A stretch of DNA of 64,000 nt. Source: Trabulsiella guamensis ATCC 49490. Lineage in GTDB: Bacteria; Pseudomonadota; Gammaproteobacteria; Enterobacterales; Enterobacteriaceae. Under the pieces are notes generated by a model. It was not told the origin of the DNA. It saw only the letters and a list, made by a program, of their open reading frames with translations, and searched no databases. Of this stretch, positions 1 to 10,718 are shown in pieces. The number at the start of each line of letters is the position of its first letter. Within the stretch, counting starts at the first letter, position 1. The stretch lies in contig NZ_JMTB01000111.1 of assembly GCF_000734965.1 (NCBI RefSeq), forward strand, positions 44,429 through 108,428. The letters run 5' to 3'. A program made the translations under genes and the position numbers.

Positions 1-148
1 TCGTCGCTACTTTACGCAACTGCTGGAAGAACTCGATGTCTATCAGGAAAAATTGCGAACCTGGGAAGCGCCGCCACAGGTGACCGAACCGGTCAAACGA
101 CTGGTGGGTATGCTGAATAAATACCAGAATGCGCTGACCGATAACTAA
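1..148 (+). CDS. aaeB: AaeB, p-hydroxybenzoic acid efflux subunit (3' end only)
   Basis: Only the last 48 codons are in the window, read from base 2 and ending in TAA at 146-148. The peptide begins [18 protein letters not shown] and ends YQNALTDN, which matches the C-terminus of E. coli AaeB, the inner-membrane subunit of the AaeAB aromatic-acid efflux pump. In E. coli aaeB is followed directly by yhcO; here an aldehyde dehydrogenase gene lies between them. The membrane domains lie outside the window. A hairpin terminator follows at once. The identification rests on recalled similarity of a short tail, so it is good but not certain. Confidence 0.75.
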   Translation, partial: RRYFTQLLEELDVYQEKLRTWEAPPQVTEPVKRLVGMLNKYQNALTDN

Positions 149-155
149 CCCCGAT

Positions 156-184
156 AACCGACGCCAGAAGCGTCGGTTTTTTTG
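156..184 (+). terminator. Rho-independent terminator after aaeB
   Basis: Nine-base inverted repeat, AACCGACGC (156-164) with GCGTCGGTT (170-178), around a five-base loop and followed by a run of T. It lies 7 bases after the aaeB stop and ends transcription before the aldehyde dehydrogenase gene. Confidence 0.85.
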
Positions 185-231
185 TGGCTATACTTATTGG
201 TCAGGCAGAACACAACACACCAGGAGGACAA

Positions 232-1686
232 ATGACAACGCAGGCGCTGCAGGATCATGAACTGTTTCGGACCGGTTATTTCGTTGATGGAGTCTGGAAA
301 AATCTCGACACCACCTTTGATGTCGTGAATCCGGCGACCGGAGAAACCCTGGCGAAAGTCGCAAAAGCTGGTAAGAAAGAGACCGAAGAGGCCATTGCGG
401 CAGCCAGTAAAGCCTTCCCGGGTTGGCGGGCAAAAACCGCAAAAGAGCGTTCGGAGATACTCAACAAATGGTATCAGCTGATCATTGAGAACCGATCCTG
501 GCTTGGCAGGTTGATGACTGCCGAGCAGGGCAAGCCGATTAAAGAAGCCGAAGGGGAAGTGGATTACGCTGCCAGCTTTATTCAGTGGTTTGCTGAACAG
601 GCGAAACGCGCCAACGGCGAAATCATCCCTGCCGTGAAACCCGGATCGCGTATTCTGGCGACCCGCGAACCCGTCGGCGTGGTAGCGGCAATCACGCCGT
701 GGAACTTCCCGATGGCGATGCTGACGCGTAAGCTCGGTCCGGCGCTGGCCGCAGGGTGTACCGGGGTGATTAAACCTGCGAATAACACGCCATTGAGCGC
801 CTTTGCACTGCTGCAACTGGCGAAAAAGGCCGGTGTTCCGGACGGTGTACTGAATGCCGTGGCGGGCAATACACCAGAAATCAGCGACGCCATCATGGCG
901 AGCCATGAGGTGCGCAAAATCTCCTTCACCGGGTCGACGGCAGTGGGTAAAACGCTGGTACGTAACGCCGCAGAGACGATGAAGAAAGTCTCGATGGAAC
1001 TGGGCGGCAACGCCCCTTACATCGTCTTTGAGGACGCTGACATTGATGCCGCAGTGAAAGGGGCGATCGCCAATAAATTCCGCAATGCCGGGCAGGTATG
1101 CGTGAGCGTTAACCGCTTCTACATTCATGAAAACGTTTATGATGCGTTTACCCGCCAGCTCGCTGATGCAGTGAATGCGCTGAAGGTCGGCAACGGCGTG
1201 GAAGAGGGGGTGGTGGTTGGCCCATTGATTGAACCGTCTGCCGTTGAAAAAGTGAAAGAGCATGTTTCTGATGCGGTAGAAAAAGGTGCCCGCGTGCTGG
1301 CCGGAGGCAAACCGCACGCACTGGGCGGTAACTTCTGGCAACCAACCGTGCTGGGCGAGTGCAGCGACAACATGAAGCTGGCACAGGAGGAGACCTTCGG
1401 GCCTGTCGCCGCCTGTTTCCGTTTCACCAGCGAAGAGGAAGTCATTCAACGGGCAAATAATACGCCGTTTGGTCTGGCGGCCTACTTCTATACGCAGAAT
1501 CTGCAACGCGTCTTTCGCGTCTCTCAGGCGCTGGAAAGCGGTATGATCGGCATCAATGAGTGCTCTGTCTCGACGGAACTTGGGCCGTTCGGCGGCGTGA
1601 AGGAGTCCGGTCTGGGGCGTGAAGGCTCTGTGCTGGGGCTGGAGGAGTTTCTGGAAGTGAAAACCCTGCACCTTGGGGGATTGTAA
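232..1686 (+). CDS. NAD(P)-dependent succinate-semialdehyde dehydrogenase-like protein (GabD family)
   Basis: A 484-residue cytosolic aldehyde dehydrogenase, the same size as E. coli GabD (482). Family features are clear: the ITPWNFP cofactor loop, SFTGSTAVGK in the Rossmann domain, the general-base Glu256 in MELGGN and the catalytic Cys290 in GQVCVSVNRF. The family oxidises succinate semialdehyde or similar aldehydes to acids. The reading frame is open from 184, but AGGAGG at 222-227 places the start at the ATG at 232. The gene sits between aaeB and yhcO, which adjoin in E. coli K-12, so it is an accessory gene here. There is no transaminase or permease partner, so the real substrate is unknown and I give no symbol. 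Confidence 0.85.
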   Translation: MTTQALQDHELFRTGYFVDGVWKNLDTTFDVVNPATGETLAKVAKAGKKETEEAIAAASKAFPGWRAKTAKERSEILNKWYQLIIENRSWLGRLMTAEQGKPIKEAEGEVDYAASFIQWFAEQAKRANGEIIPAVKPGSRILATREPVGVVAAITPWNFPMAMLTRKLGPALAAGCTGVIKPANNTPLSAFALLQLAKKAGVPDGVLNAVAGNTPEISDAIMASHEVRKISFTGSTAVGKTLVRNAAETMKKVSMELGGNAPYIVFEDADIDAAVKGAIANKFRNAGQVCVSVNRFYIHENVYDAFTRQLADAVNALKVGNGVEEGVVVGPLIEPSAVEKVKEHVSDAVEKGARVLAGGKPHALGGNFWQPTVLGECSDNMKLAQEETFGPVAACFRFTSEEEVIQRANNTPFGLAAYFYTQNLQRVFRVSQALESGMIGINECSVSTELGPFGGVKESGLGREGSVLGLEEFLEVKTLHLGGL

Positions 1687-1737
1687 GCGAGTAAGGAAAC
1701 GGGTGGCATTCGCCACCCGTCGGGATGGGGCGCAGGC

Positions 1738-2010
1738 ATGAAAATCTACACGTTTGATTTTGACGAAATCGAAACCATGGATGATTTTTACCAGCAATTC
1801 CGCCACGCTTTCGCACTGGCGCGTGAACAGGTCAACGATCTGGATTCGCTGTGGGATGTGGTGACGGGAAACGTCCTGCCGTTGCCGCTGGAGATTGAAT
1901 TCTCCCATCTCAGCGACGTGCAACGCCGGCGGTTTGGCGCATTGATTCTGCTGTTTGATGAGGCCGAAGAGGAGTCGGAAGGGCAGTTGCGCTTCAACGT
2001 TCAGCTATAA
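1738..2010 (+). CDS. yhcO: Barstar-family protein YhcO
   Basis: A 90-residue acidic protein of the barstar (barnase inhibitor) family, matching E. coli YhcO in length and sequence ([12 protein letters not shown] at the start, [17 protein letters not shown] near the end). Barstars bind and block secreted ribonucleases. No barnase-type RNase gene is next to it, so its partner is unknown, as for the E. coli protein. It starts 51 bases after the dehydrogenase gene with no terminator between them, so the two may be cotranscribed. The stop codon merges with the A-tract of the hairpin shared with the convergent yhcN paralogue. Confidence 0.85.
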   Translation: MKIYTFDFDEIETMDDFYQQFRHAFALAREQVNDLDSLWDVVTGNVLPLPLEIEFSHLSDVQRRRFGALILLFDEAEEESEGQLRFNVQL

Positions 2011-2033
2011 AAAAGCCCCCGGCGAGCGGGGGC
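2008..2033 (-). terminator. Terminator between yhcO and the convergent yhcN paralogue
   Basis: GCCCCC (2015-2020) pairs with GGGGGC (2028-2033). Read on the minus strand the stem is followed by six T, so it is a standard terminator for the minus-strand gene. On the plus strand there is no T-run, only an A-run before the stem. A second hairpin (GTCGTC/GACGAC, 2036-2052) lies beside it. Confidence 0.75.
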
Positions 2034-2059
2034 AAGTCGTCGGACAAGACGACGAGGGT

Positions 2060-2326
2060 TTATTTGTACAGTTCTGCCGTTGCATGCCAGCTGGCATCAG
2101 TACGGGCTTCAATAATACGGTAGGCGGATGCGCCTTCTTTTTCTGCTTTCGCATCCAGTGCCTGGCGCATATCCATCGGTGCGCTACCAATCTGAGCAAC
2201 AGAAATAGTGCCCATTGGCTGCAGGTTGCGGGCCTGCTCAGCGTTGACCTGATGTACCGCGGCGCTGGCACCAAAAGAGAGAACAGAAGCTAAACCAAGG
2301 GATGCGATGATCATTGCGCGTTTCAT
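2060..2326 (-). CDS. YhcN-like periplasmic DUF1471 protein (paralogue 1)
   Basis: An 88-residue secreted protein. It has a signal peptide (MKRAMIIASLGLASVLSFGA, cleavage likely after ASA) followed by a small BhsA/McbA/YhcN (DUF1471) domain ending WHATAELYK. DUF1471 proteins are periplasmic and linked to acid, peroxide, biofilm and surface stress. It is clearly related to the next gene (shared QPxGTxSV, SSPMDM-like and HATAELYK blocks) but too divergent for a recent duplication. E. coli K-12 has one yhcN here, and paralogue 2 resembles it more. GGAG lies 12 bases before the ATG, a long spacing. It has its own terminator. Confidence 0.85.
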   Translation of the reverse strand: MKRAMIIASLGLASVLSFGASAAVHQVNAEQARNLQPMGTISVAQIGSAPMDMRQALDAKAEKEGASAYRIIEARTDASWHATAELYK

Positions 2327-2434
2327 AATCTTTTTACTCCATAAAATTTGGTCATATCAGCGGCGAGAAGGGTTAAACTGCTTTTTTTATGCCTGGTGAC
2401 CGCTGACGAATAACGGGTCGGAAATACGCAGAGC

Positions 2435-2698
2435 TTATTTGTACAGTTCTGCAGTGGCGTGCCACTGGTCGCCGTTATGGGCTTCAATCACACGGTAGGA
2501 CGTTGCGCCTTGCTCATCGGCTTTTTTGCTCAGCATGGCGTTCATGTCCATCGGGGAAGAGGCGATAGCGCCAACGGAAACGGTACCGATAGGCTGACGG
2601 TTTTGTGCCTGCTCGCTGGTGATAGAATCGGCAGCGAAAGCGCCAAAAGAGAGCGCGGACAGGAGACTCAGGACTGCTACAGTGCTGGTAGTTTTCAT
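2435..2698 (-). CDS. yhcN: YhcN, periplasmic DUF1471 stress protein (paralogue 2)
   Basis: An 87-residue protein matching E. coli YhcN: signal peptide to about residue 22 (cleavage after AFA), then NRQPIGTVSVG, SSPMDM and the C-terminal WHATAELYK of the DUF1471 family. The E. coli protein is periplasmic and induced by cytoplasmic acid and peroxide. GAGG lies 8 bases before the ATG. It is the upstream member of a tandem pair, with 108 bases before paralogue 1 and no obvious terminator in the gap, so readthrough into the second copy is possible. Confidence 0.9.
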   Translation of the reverse strand: MKTTSTVAVLSLLSALSFGAFAADSITSEQAQNRQPIGTVSVGAIASSPMDMNAMLSKKADEQGATSYRVIEAHNGDQWHATAELYK

Positions 2699-3065
2699 AA
2701 TCTTTACCTCGTCGAATTTTTTCGTGGGGCCTTCATTTCGTGACCCTCATCACAAAATCAAGTATACACTCGTCACGGGAAAAATTAATACCCTGCTAAT
2801 TGTTTGCTGCCTTATTACTCACTAAGAAAATCAATTTTTATAACCTGGAGGAATTAAAAAAAGACTGTGGAGTGCGTTTAATCTAATAAATGATAAGAAA
2901 ATCAAATGGATAATTTGATTTAACGTTTTGTGCGTTAGTATTAACTGGGTGAATGGTTTTGAGTGGTGAATCGCACTATTTGTTAAAGTAAAAGGGAGAT
3001 ATGTTGCGTTTAAGTTATGATGAGGCAGAGTAACCCTCTGGATGAATGCCAGAGGGCGCAGCGGA
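2699..3065. other. Intergenic region between yhcN and argR
   Basis: An AT-rich stretch of 367 bases that should hold the yhcN promoter at its left end and the argR terminator hairpin (3034-3056) at its right end. A 90-codon minus-strand frame crosses it but has no ribosome binding site and low-complexity, atypical codons, so I do not call it. I see nothing else. Confidence 0.6.
3034..3056 (-). terminator. Putative argR terminator hairpin
   Basis: CCCTCTGG (3034-3041) and CCAGAGGG (3049-3056) form an 8-bp stem with a seven-base loop, 10 bases after the argR stop on the minus strand. The tract after it is T-containing but not a clean T-run, so termination may be weak. Confidence 0.5.
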
Positions 3066-4875
<1,810 letters not shown>

Positions 4876-4890
4876 GTTTTCGCGGATGCC

Positions 4891-4917
4891 AAAACCGGAG
4901 CCCAGGGCTCCGGTTTT
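4891..4917. terminator. Bidirectional terminator between mdh and degS
   Basis: AAAACCGGAGCCC (4891-4903) and GGGCTCCGGTTTT (4905-4917) form a 13-bp perfect stem with A and T runs on both flanks, so it can serve mdh on the plus strand and degS on the minus strand. Confidence 0.9.
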
Positions 4918-4926
4918 TTATGGTTG

Positions 4927-5997
4927 TCAGTTGGTTGCGGGGTATTCCTGCACGGTTACAGGCAGCGTGATTTTCTTATCATCACGCATCACCACCACTT
5001 CGATTTCTGAACCCGGGCGAATTTCCGCTACCTGATCCATAGTCTCCAGCGCTGAGATCGCCGGTTTACCGTTTACCGACGTGATGACGTCGTTAACCTG
5101 AATGCCCGCCAGTGCAGCCGGACCGCCAGGCGCCACTTCGTTGACCACAATCCCCTGAAGCTGATCGATCCCGCCGCCGCTTTGTGCATGCAGCGGGGTA
5201 ATTTCGCGCCCGCCAATGCCGATGTAACCACGAATCACGCGGCCATCGCGGATCAGCTTATCCATGATTTTAGTGGCGAGCTGGAAAGGAATGGCGAAAC
5301 CGATCCCTTCCGGCGTTTCCCCATCGTTGCTCTTATCGAAGGAGAGAGTGTTGATGCCCATCAGTTCGCCTAACGAATTCACCAGCGCGCCGCCGGAGTT
5401 ACCGTGGTTGATGGAGGCGTCGGTTTGCAGGAAGTTCTGCCGTCCGGTGGGGTTCAGGCCGATACGACCGGTGGCGCTGATAATCCCCTGGGTGATGGTT
5501 TGCCCGAGGTTATACGGGTTGCCGATCGCCAGCACCACGTCGCCAATGTGGGGAATGCGTTTTGGATTGATGGGGATAATCGGCAAACCGCCTGTGGCGT
5601 TGATTTTGAGTACCGCCAGGTCGGTCAGCGTATCGGACCCGACCAGTAATGCCTCAAAAACCCGGCCGTCCTGCAGGGCGACGATGATCTGATCGGCATC
5701 GTTGATCACATGCTTGTTGGTAATAATGTAGCCGCGATCATCCATGATGACGCCGGAGCCGAGAGTGCGGATCTCCAGCTGATTGTTGGTTGTACTGTTA
5801 AGCCCACGGTTATAGACGTTAACGACCGCAGGCGCAGCGCGGCGCACCGCCTGATTATAACTGGCGGGTGATTCATCCGCGCTGTCGAAACTGGCGGTGG
5901 TCTGGGTACCAATCTGGCGTAAGGACGGCATAGCGGCTAACAAAATACCGCCAACAATCAAACCGATCGCGGTCGAACGTATGAGCTTTACAAGCAT
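4927..5997 (-). CDS. degS: DegS, site-1 protease of the sigma-E stress response
   Basis: A 356-residue inner-membrane-anchored serine protease. It senses unfolded outer-membrane porin C-termini through its PDZ domain and cuts RseA to free sigma E. Seen here: one N-terminal membrane anchor (about residues 4-24), a trypsin-like domain with catalytic His (NKHVIND), Asp (SDTLTDLAVL) and Ser (NHGNSGGAL, about residue 202), and one PDZ domain from about 260. A longer frame upstream (to 6039) is ignored because the start at 5997 reproduces the E. coli length (355). It lies downstream of degQ, separated by a long palindrome. Confidence 0.95.
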   Translation of the reverse strand: MLVKLIRSTAIGLIVGGILLAAMPSLRQIGTQTTASFDSADESPASYNQAVRRAAPAVVNVYNRGLNSTTNNQLEIRTLGSGVIMDDRGYIITNKHVINDADQIIVALQDGRVFEALLVGSDTLTDLAVLKINATGGLPIIPINPKRIPHIGDVVLAIGNPYNLGQTITQGIISATGRIGLNPTGRQNFLQTDASINHGNSGGALVNSLGELMGINTLSFDKSNDGETPEGIGFAIPFQLATKIMDKLIRDGRVIRGYIGIGGREITPLHAQSGGGIDQLQGIVVNEVAPGGPAALAGIQVNDVITSVNGKPAISALETMDQVAEIRPGSEIEVVVMRDDKKITLPVTVQEYPATN

Positions 5998-6044
5998 GAT
6001 GCTGATATCACTGGTGAGTAAACAGCCGAAGCATAACACGAGTT

Positions 6045-6077
6045 ATCCGGACATCACATGCCATGTGATGTCCGGAT
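6045..6077. repeat. 33-bp near-perfect palindrome between degQ and degS
   Basis: ATCCGGACATCACATG (6045-6060) is followed, after one base, by its exact reverse complement (6062-6077). The arms are 16 bp and perfect. It lies 8 bases beyond the degQ stop. There is no T-run on the degQ (minus) side, so it is not a classical terminator. It could be an mRNA 3'-end stabiliser, a factor-independent pause, or a relic of a REP-like element. Confidence 0.7.
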
Positions 6078-6085
6078 GGGTTCGC

Positions 6086-7453
6086 TTAACGCAGCAGCAG
6101 ATAGATGCTTTCGTTACCTCGCACCACATTCAGCGCAATAACGGAGGGTTTCGCTTCCAGCACTTTGCGCATTTCAGCAATCGAGCGCACGCGTTCGCGG
6201 TTGATACCGATAATAACGTCATCTTTATGCAGACCGATCTGCGCGGCGGCGCTGCCTTTTTCGATGCTGTCGATAACAATCCCTTTGCTGCCATCTTTCA
6301 GTTGTCCGTCGCTTAGCGACGCGCCCTGCAATGCAGGCGAAATCTGTTCTGCACTGGCGGTTGACGAGGTGCTCTTATCCAGCGTCACTTCGACGTCCAG
6401 CGGTTTGCCGTCGCGTAACAGCCCCAGCTTCACTTTGGTGCCGGGTTCGGTGGTGGCAATGCGCGAACGCAGTTCTGCGAAGCTGTTAAGTGGTTTACCG
6501 TTGAGGCTGACAATCACGTCGCCGGATTTAATGCCCGCTTTCGCTGAGCCGGAATTTGGCATTACTTCGCTGACGAAGGCCCCGCGCTGTACGTCGAGCT
6601 TAAAGGCTTTCGCGATGTCGGCACTCATTTCAGTGCCTTTGATCCCAAGCAGACCGCGTTTGATTTCACCAAACTGAATCAATTGCTGAGACAGCGTACG
6701 TGCCATATTGCTGGGGATGGCGAAACCAATGCCGACGCTGCCGCCGGCAGGGGCGAGGATTGCCGTGTTAATGCCGATCAGCTCACCATTCAGGTTGAGC
6801 AGTGCGCCGCCGGAGTTGCCGCGGTTAATGGAGGCATCGGTCTGGATAAAGTTTTCCAGTCCTTCAAGGTTAAGCCCGCTGCGGCCCAGTGCGGAGACAA
6901 TCCCTGACGTGGCGGTTTGCCCGAGGCCGAACGGGTTACCAACAGCGACGACGAAATCACCGACGCGCAGTTTGTCGGAATCGGCAATGGCGATTTGGGT
7001 CAGATTGCTGGGGTTTTGCAATTGTAGCAACGCAATGTCGCTCTGATCGTCGCTGCCAATAAGCTTCGCTTCAAACTCACGGCCATCGTTCAACTGAACA
7101 CTGATTTTCTGCGCCTGGCTGACGACGTGATTGTTGGTCAGCACGTAGCCTTTCGCTGCATTGATGATGACGCCAGAACCGAGACCTTCAAACGGCTGCG
7201 CTTGCTCGTCCGGCCCCTGCTCGCCAAAGAATTTTTTCAGCTCTTCGGGTACTTGCTGGCTCTGCATTGCAGTGCCTTCCACCTGGACACTGACCACGGC
7301 GGGCAGGACTTTTTCCAGCATCGGCGCGAGGCTGGGCAGCGTGCCCTGGCCCGGTACCGCGGTAGGTAATGACGCTGCTGCGGGTTGAATCGCAGAAAGA
7401 GATAACCCGACACTTAACGCTAACGCACTCAACAGCAAAGTAGATTTCTTCAT
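6086..7453 (-). CDS. degQ: DegQ, periplasmic serine protease/chaperone
   Basis: A 455-residue HtrA-family protease, the E. coli length. It has a signal peptide (cleavage near AAA at about residue 27), a protease domain with His (LTNNHVV), Asp (SDDQSDIALL) and Ser (NRGNSGGALLNLNGE), then two PDZ domains (about 255-350 and 370-450). DegQ degrades or refolds misfolded envelope proteins in the periplasm and forms cage-like oligomers. It lies upstream of degS in the same direction, as in E. coli, where degS is thought to be transcribed separately. Confidence 0.96.
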   Translation of the reverse strand: MKKSTLLLSALALSVGLSLSAIQPAAASLPTAVPGQGTLPSLAPMLEKVLPAVVSVQVEGTAMQSQQVPEELKKFFGEQGPDEQAQPFEGLGSGVIINAAKGYVLTNNHVVSQAQKISVQLNDGREFEAKLIGSDDQSDIALLQLQNPSNLTQIAIADSDKLRVGDFVVAVGNPFGLGQTATSGIVSALGRSGLNLEGLENFIQTDASINRGNSGGALLNLNGELIGINTAILAPAGGSVGIGFAIPSNMARTLSQQLIQFGEIKRGLLGIKGTEMSADIAKAFKLDVQRGAFVSEVMPNSGSAKAGIKSGDVIVSLNGKPLNSFAELRSRIATTEPGTKVKLGLLRDGKPLDVEVTLDKSTSSTASAEQISPALQGASLSDGQLKDGSKGIVIDSIEKGSAAAQIGLHKDDVIIGINRERVRSIAEMRKVLEAKPSVIALNVVRGNESIYLLLR

Positions 7454-7577
7454 TGATGCTGGCTCTCGTAACCTGATGGGTAAGAAAAAGATCCCGAAAC
7501 AGACCGATGTTATTGAATTTTCAATCAGCTAACAATGCGGATAATGATTAAATAATAGCTGGGGCAGGGAAGAAGGG

Positions 7578-7600
7578 ACGGGCGCAACGGCAGCGCCCGT
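7578..7600 (-). terminator. Possible zapG terminator hairpin
   Basis: ACGGGCGC (7578-7585) and GCGCCCGT (7593-7600) form an 8-bp GC-rich stem 24 bases after the zapG stop on the minus strand. The downstream strand is pyrimidine-rich but lacks a clean T-run, so strength is uncertain. Confidence 0.45.
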
Positions 7601-7623
7601 GAAAAATAATAGCGATTATGCGA

Positions 7624-8022
7624 TCAGTCGCGTTTTACGCCACTGCGCAACAGACCGGACGCGCCTTCGGAATAGTCACGAGGCATCTGAACCGGCGCCT
7701 GATCATTGCTGGCTTCAGACTCCGCCAGACGGCTGCGGAACGGGTTGGCTTCTGCCGCCATTTCCGGTAGCAGACTGCTGGAGCTTTTCGCCATGTGCTG
7801 GTACAGCTGGCGGTAGTCGTGCGCCATGTTATCGAGCAGCTCCGCGCTACGGGCGAAGTGGCTTACTAACTCTTCACGATACTCATCCAGCTCTGCTTTG
7901 TTCTTTTCCAGTTCGTACTGCAGGGCCTGCTGCTGGCGTAATTTGCGGTTACCAAAACGCATGGCGACAGCACCGATAATAATGCCGACAACTAAGCCAA
8001 TTAGCGCATATTCCCAGGTCAT
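7624..8022 (-). CDS. zapG: ZapG (YhcB), inner-membrane cell-division/envelope protein
   Basis: A 132-residue protein almost identical to E. coli YhcB/ZapG. It has one N-terminal membrane helix (MTWEYALIGLVVGIIIGAVA), then a long cytoplasmic coiled coil rich in Q, E, K and L (about residues 25-90) and a flexible tail. It interacts with the divisome and elongasome and affects the balance of peptidoglycan, phospholipid and LPS synthesis. The frame is open to 8082, but the ATG at 8022 has GGGAG before it and gives the E. coli N-terminus. It is divergent from zapE. Confidence 0.95.
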   Translation of the reverse strand: MTWEYALIGLVVGIIIGAVAMRFGNRKLRQQQALQYELEKNKAELDEYREELVSHFARSAELLDNMAHDYRQLYQHMAKSSSSLLPEMAAEANPFRSRLAESEASNDQAPVQMPRDYSEGASGLLRSGVKRD

Positions 8023-8218
8023 GAACTTCTCCCGTTGTTTTGTGGTTCCGTAGGGTGTTGGCCGTGAGGCGACTCCTTGCACGCGCCTGATAGTGCCACT
8101 ATAACCGCTATTCGCCAGGAAGTGGAATCCTGGCGTATCATCGCGTAGTGTAGAACCGCCTCTTTATACGTCAATCGTGAACTGCGGCATCGCGCTTTTC
8201 AAGGAATAACAATAACTC

Positions 8219-9346
8219 ATGCAAAGCATTACCCCAACATCGCGTTACCTTCAGGCTCTCAGCGAGGGCAGTCATCAAGCTGATGATGTGCAGCGAGAGG
8301 CTGTGAGTCGTCTGGAAAACATCTGGCAGGAACTGGTGCAGCGATCCGCCACGCCGCCTTCTGGCGGTGGACTGATGGCCAGATTCAGCAAACTGTTGAG
8401 TAAACGCGAGGCGGCGGAAATGACGCCAGTACGCGGGTTGTATATGTGGGGCGGCGTCGGGCGAGGGAAAACCTGGCTGATGGATCTCTTCTACCAGAGC
8501 CTGCCCGGCACGCGAAAACAACGTCTGCACTTTCACCGTTTCATGCTGCGCGTCCATGAAGAACTGACGCAACTGCAGGGCCACAGCGACCCGCTGGAGA
8601 TTATTGCCGACCGCTTTAAGGCCGAAACCGACGTGCTTTGTTTCGATGAGTTCTTCGTTTCCGATATCACCGACGCCATGCTGCTGGGCGGGCTGATGAA
8701 GGCACTGTTTGATCGCGGTATTACGCTGGTCACCACCTCGAATATTCCGCCGGACGAGCTTTATCGCAACGGTCTGCAACGGGCGCGTTTTCTGCCTGCC
8801 ATTGATGCTATCAAAGCCCATTGCGACGTCATGAATGTCGATGCCGGCGTAGATTACCGCCTGCGGACGTTGACGCAGGCGCATCTGTGGCTCTCCCCGC
8901 TCAATGACGCAACCACACAAGAGATGGATAAACTCTGGCTGGCGCTGGCAGGGGCTCGTCGTGAACATGCGCCAGAACTGGAAATTAACCACCGGCCACT
9001 GCAGACGCTCGGCGTTGAGAACCAGACGCTGGCGGTCTCTTTCACCACGCTGTGCGTCGATGCGCGCAGCCAGCATGATTACATCGCGCTTTCGCGCCTT
9101 TTCCATACGGTGTTGCTGTTGGATGTTCCGGTGATGACCCCGTTGATGGAGAGCGAAGCACGCCGTTTTATCGCGTTGGTCGATGAGTTCTACGAGCGGC
9201 ACGTGAAGCTGGTGGTCAGCGCTGCGGTGCCTTTATATGAGATTTACCAGGGCGAACGGTTGAAATTTGAGTTCCAGCGCTGCCTGTCGCGTTTACAGGA
9301 AATGCAGAGCGAAGAATATCTGAAGCGCGAGCATTTAGCGGGCTAA
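8219..9346 (+). CDS. zapE: ZapE, AFG1-family cell-division ATPase
   Basis: A 375-residue cytoplasmic ATPase matching E. coli ZapE (YhcM). The Walker A motif is GGVGRGKTW (about residue 78) and Walker B is VLCFDEFFV (about 139); a sensor-like TSNIPPDELY follows. ZapE associates with the Z-ring late in constriction and destabilises FtsZ polymers in an ATP-dependent way. It is divergent from zapG, another division gene. A short GGGGTC/GACCCC hairpin (9370-9388) after the stop may end its transcript just before the rplM promoter. Confidence 0.95.
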   Translation: MQSITPTSRYLQALSEGSHQADDVQREAVSRLENIWQELVQRSATPPSGGGLMARFSKLLSKREAAEMTPVRGLYMWGGVGRGKTWLMDLFYQSLPGTRKQRLHFHRFMLRVHEELTQLQGHSDPLEIIADRFKAETDVLCFDEFFVSDITDAMLLGGLMKALFDRGITLVTTSNIPPDELYRNGLQRARFLPAIDAIKAHCDVMNVDAGVDYRLRTLTQAHLWLSPLNDATTQEMDKLWLALAGARREHAPELEINHRPLQTLGVENQTLAVSFTTLCVDARSQHDYIALSRLFHTVLLLDVPVMTPLMESEARRFIALVDEFYERHVKLVVSAAVPLYEIYQGERLKFEFQRCLSRLQEMQSEEYLKREHLAG

Positions 9347-9373
9347 AAACCCTCTGCGAATCATAAAAAGGGG

Positions 9374-9402
9374 TCGATCTTTGACCCCGACTTCTCTATA
9401 AT
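9374..9402 (+). promoter_or_regulatory. rplM-rpsI promoter
   Basis: A consensus -10 box TATAAT lies at 9397-9402. The best -35 with 17-bp spacing is poor (TCGATC, 9374-9379). It gives a leader of about 160 bases before rplM. This layout resembles the single E. coli rplM promoter. Confidence 0.5.
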
Positions 9403-9496
9403 CCTGCGACCCCACGTTACAACAAGTGTTTTTTTCCCGAAACCTTGTGTGCCGGCTAAACATATCCGAGGGGGTAGGTTTACTGGACAATGTCGT

Positions 9497-9995
<499 letters not shown>

Positions 9996-10007
9996 TCGGG
10001 ATTATAG

Positions 10008-10403
<396 letters not shown>

Positions 10404-10718
10404 TTTTGTCCTGCATTTGCAGGAGAAGAATTGGCGAAAAAACCCGCTTCGGCGGGTTTTTTTTATGGATAAAGCAGGTGATACCCACAACCAGGCCCTG
10501 CTTCCACTCTCTTTTTCAGCATTTCCAGAATCCCCTCACCCCAAAGCCAACAAAATCTGGTAAACTATCATCCAATTTTCTGCCCAAATGCCGGGGATTG
10601 TTCATTTTTTGTTTTCACGTTGAACAAAGGGTGTCCTTCGTGCAGATGGGGCCTTATATCTGGCTGGCCACAGAGTGGCTGGCAGCAGTAAAAATTCTGA
10701 ATATACCTGGAGGTTTTC
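10404..10718. other. Intergenic region between rpsI and sspA
   Basis: Holds the rpsI terminator and then about 250 bases that must carry the sspA promoter and leader. A TAAACT at 10561-10566 is a possible -10, with no convincing -35. The sspA ribosome binding site is GGAGG at 10710-10714. No gene is seen. Confidence 0.5.
10437..10464 (+). terminator. rpsI terminator
   Basis: An A-run, CCCGC (10443-10447), a TTCG tetraloop, GCGGG (10452-10456) and eight T: a strong Rho-independent terminator for the rplM-rpsI operon. A smaller TCCTGC/GCAGGA hairpin precedes it at 10409-10424. Confidence 0.92.

Noticed and set aside
145..1923. A 592-codon minus-strand open frame opposite the aldehyde dehydrogenase
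   Set aside because: It is the antisense shadow of a gene with strong codon bias, has no conserved domain, and runs through a terminator and into yhcO.
1738..2326. yhcO (barstar) with the adjacent secreted protein as a toxin-immunity pair
   Set aside because: The neighbouring small secreted protein is a DUF1471 stress protein, not a barnase-type RNase, and the genes are convergent.
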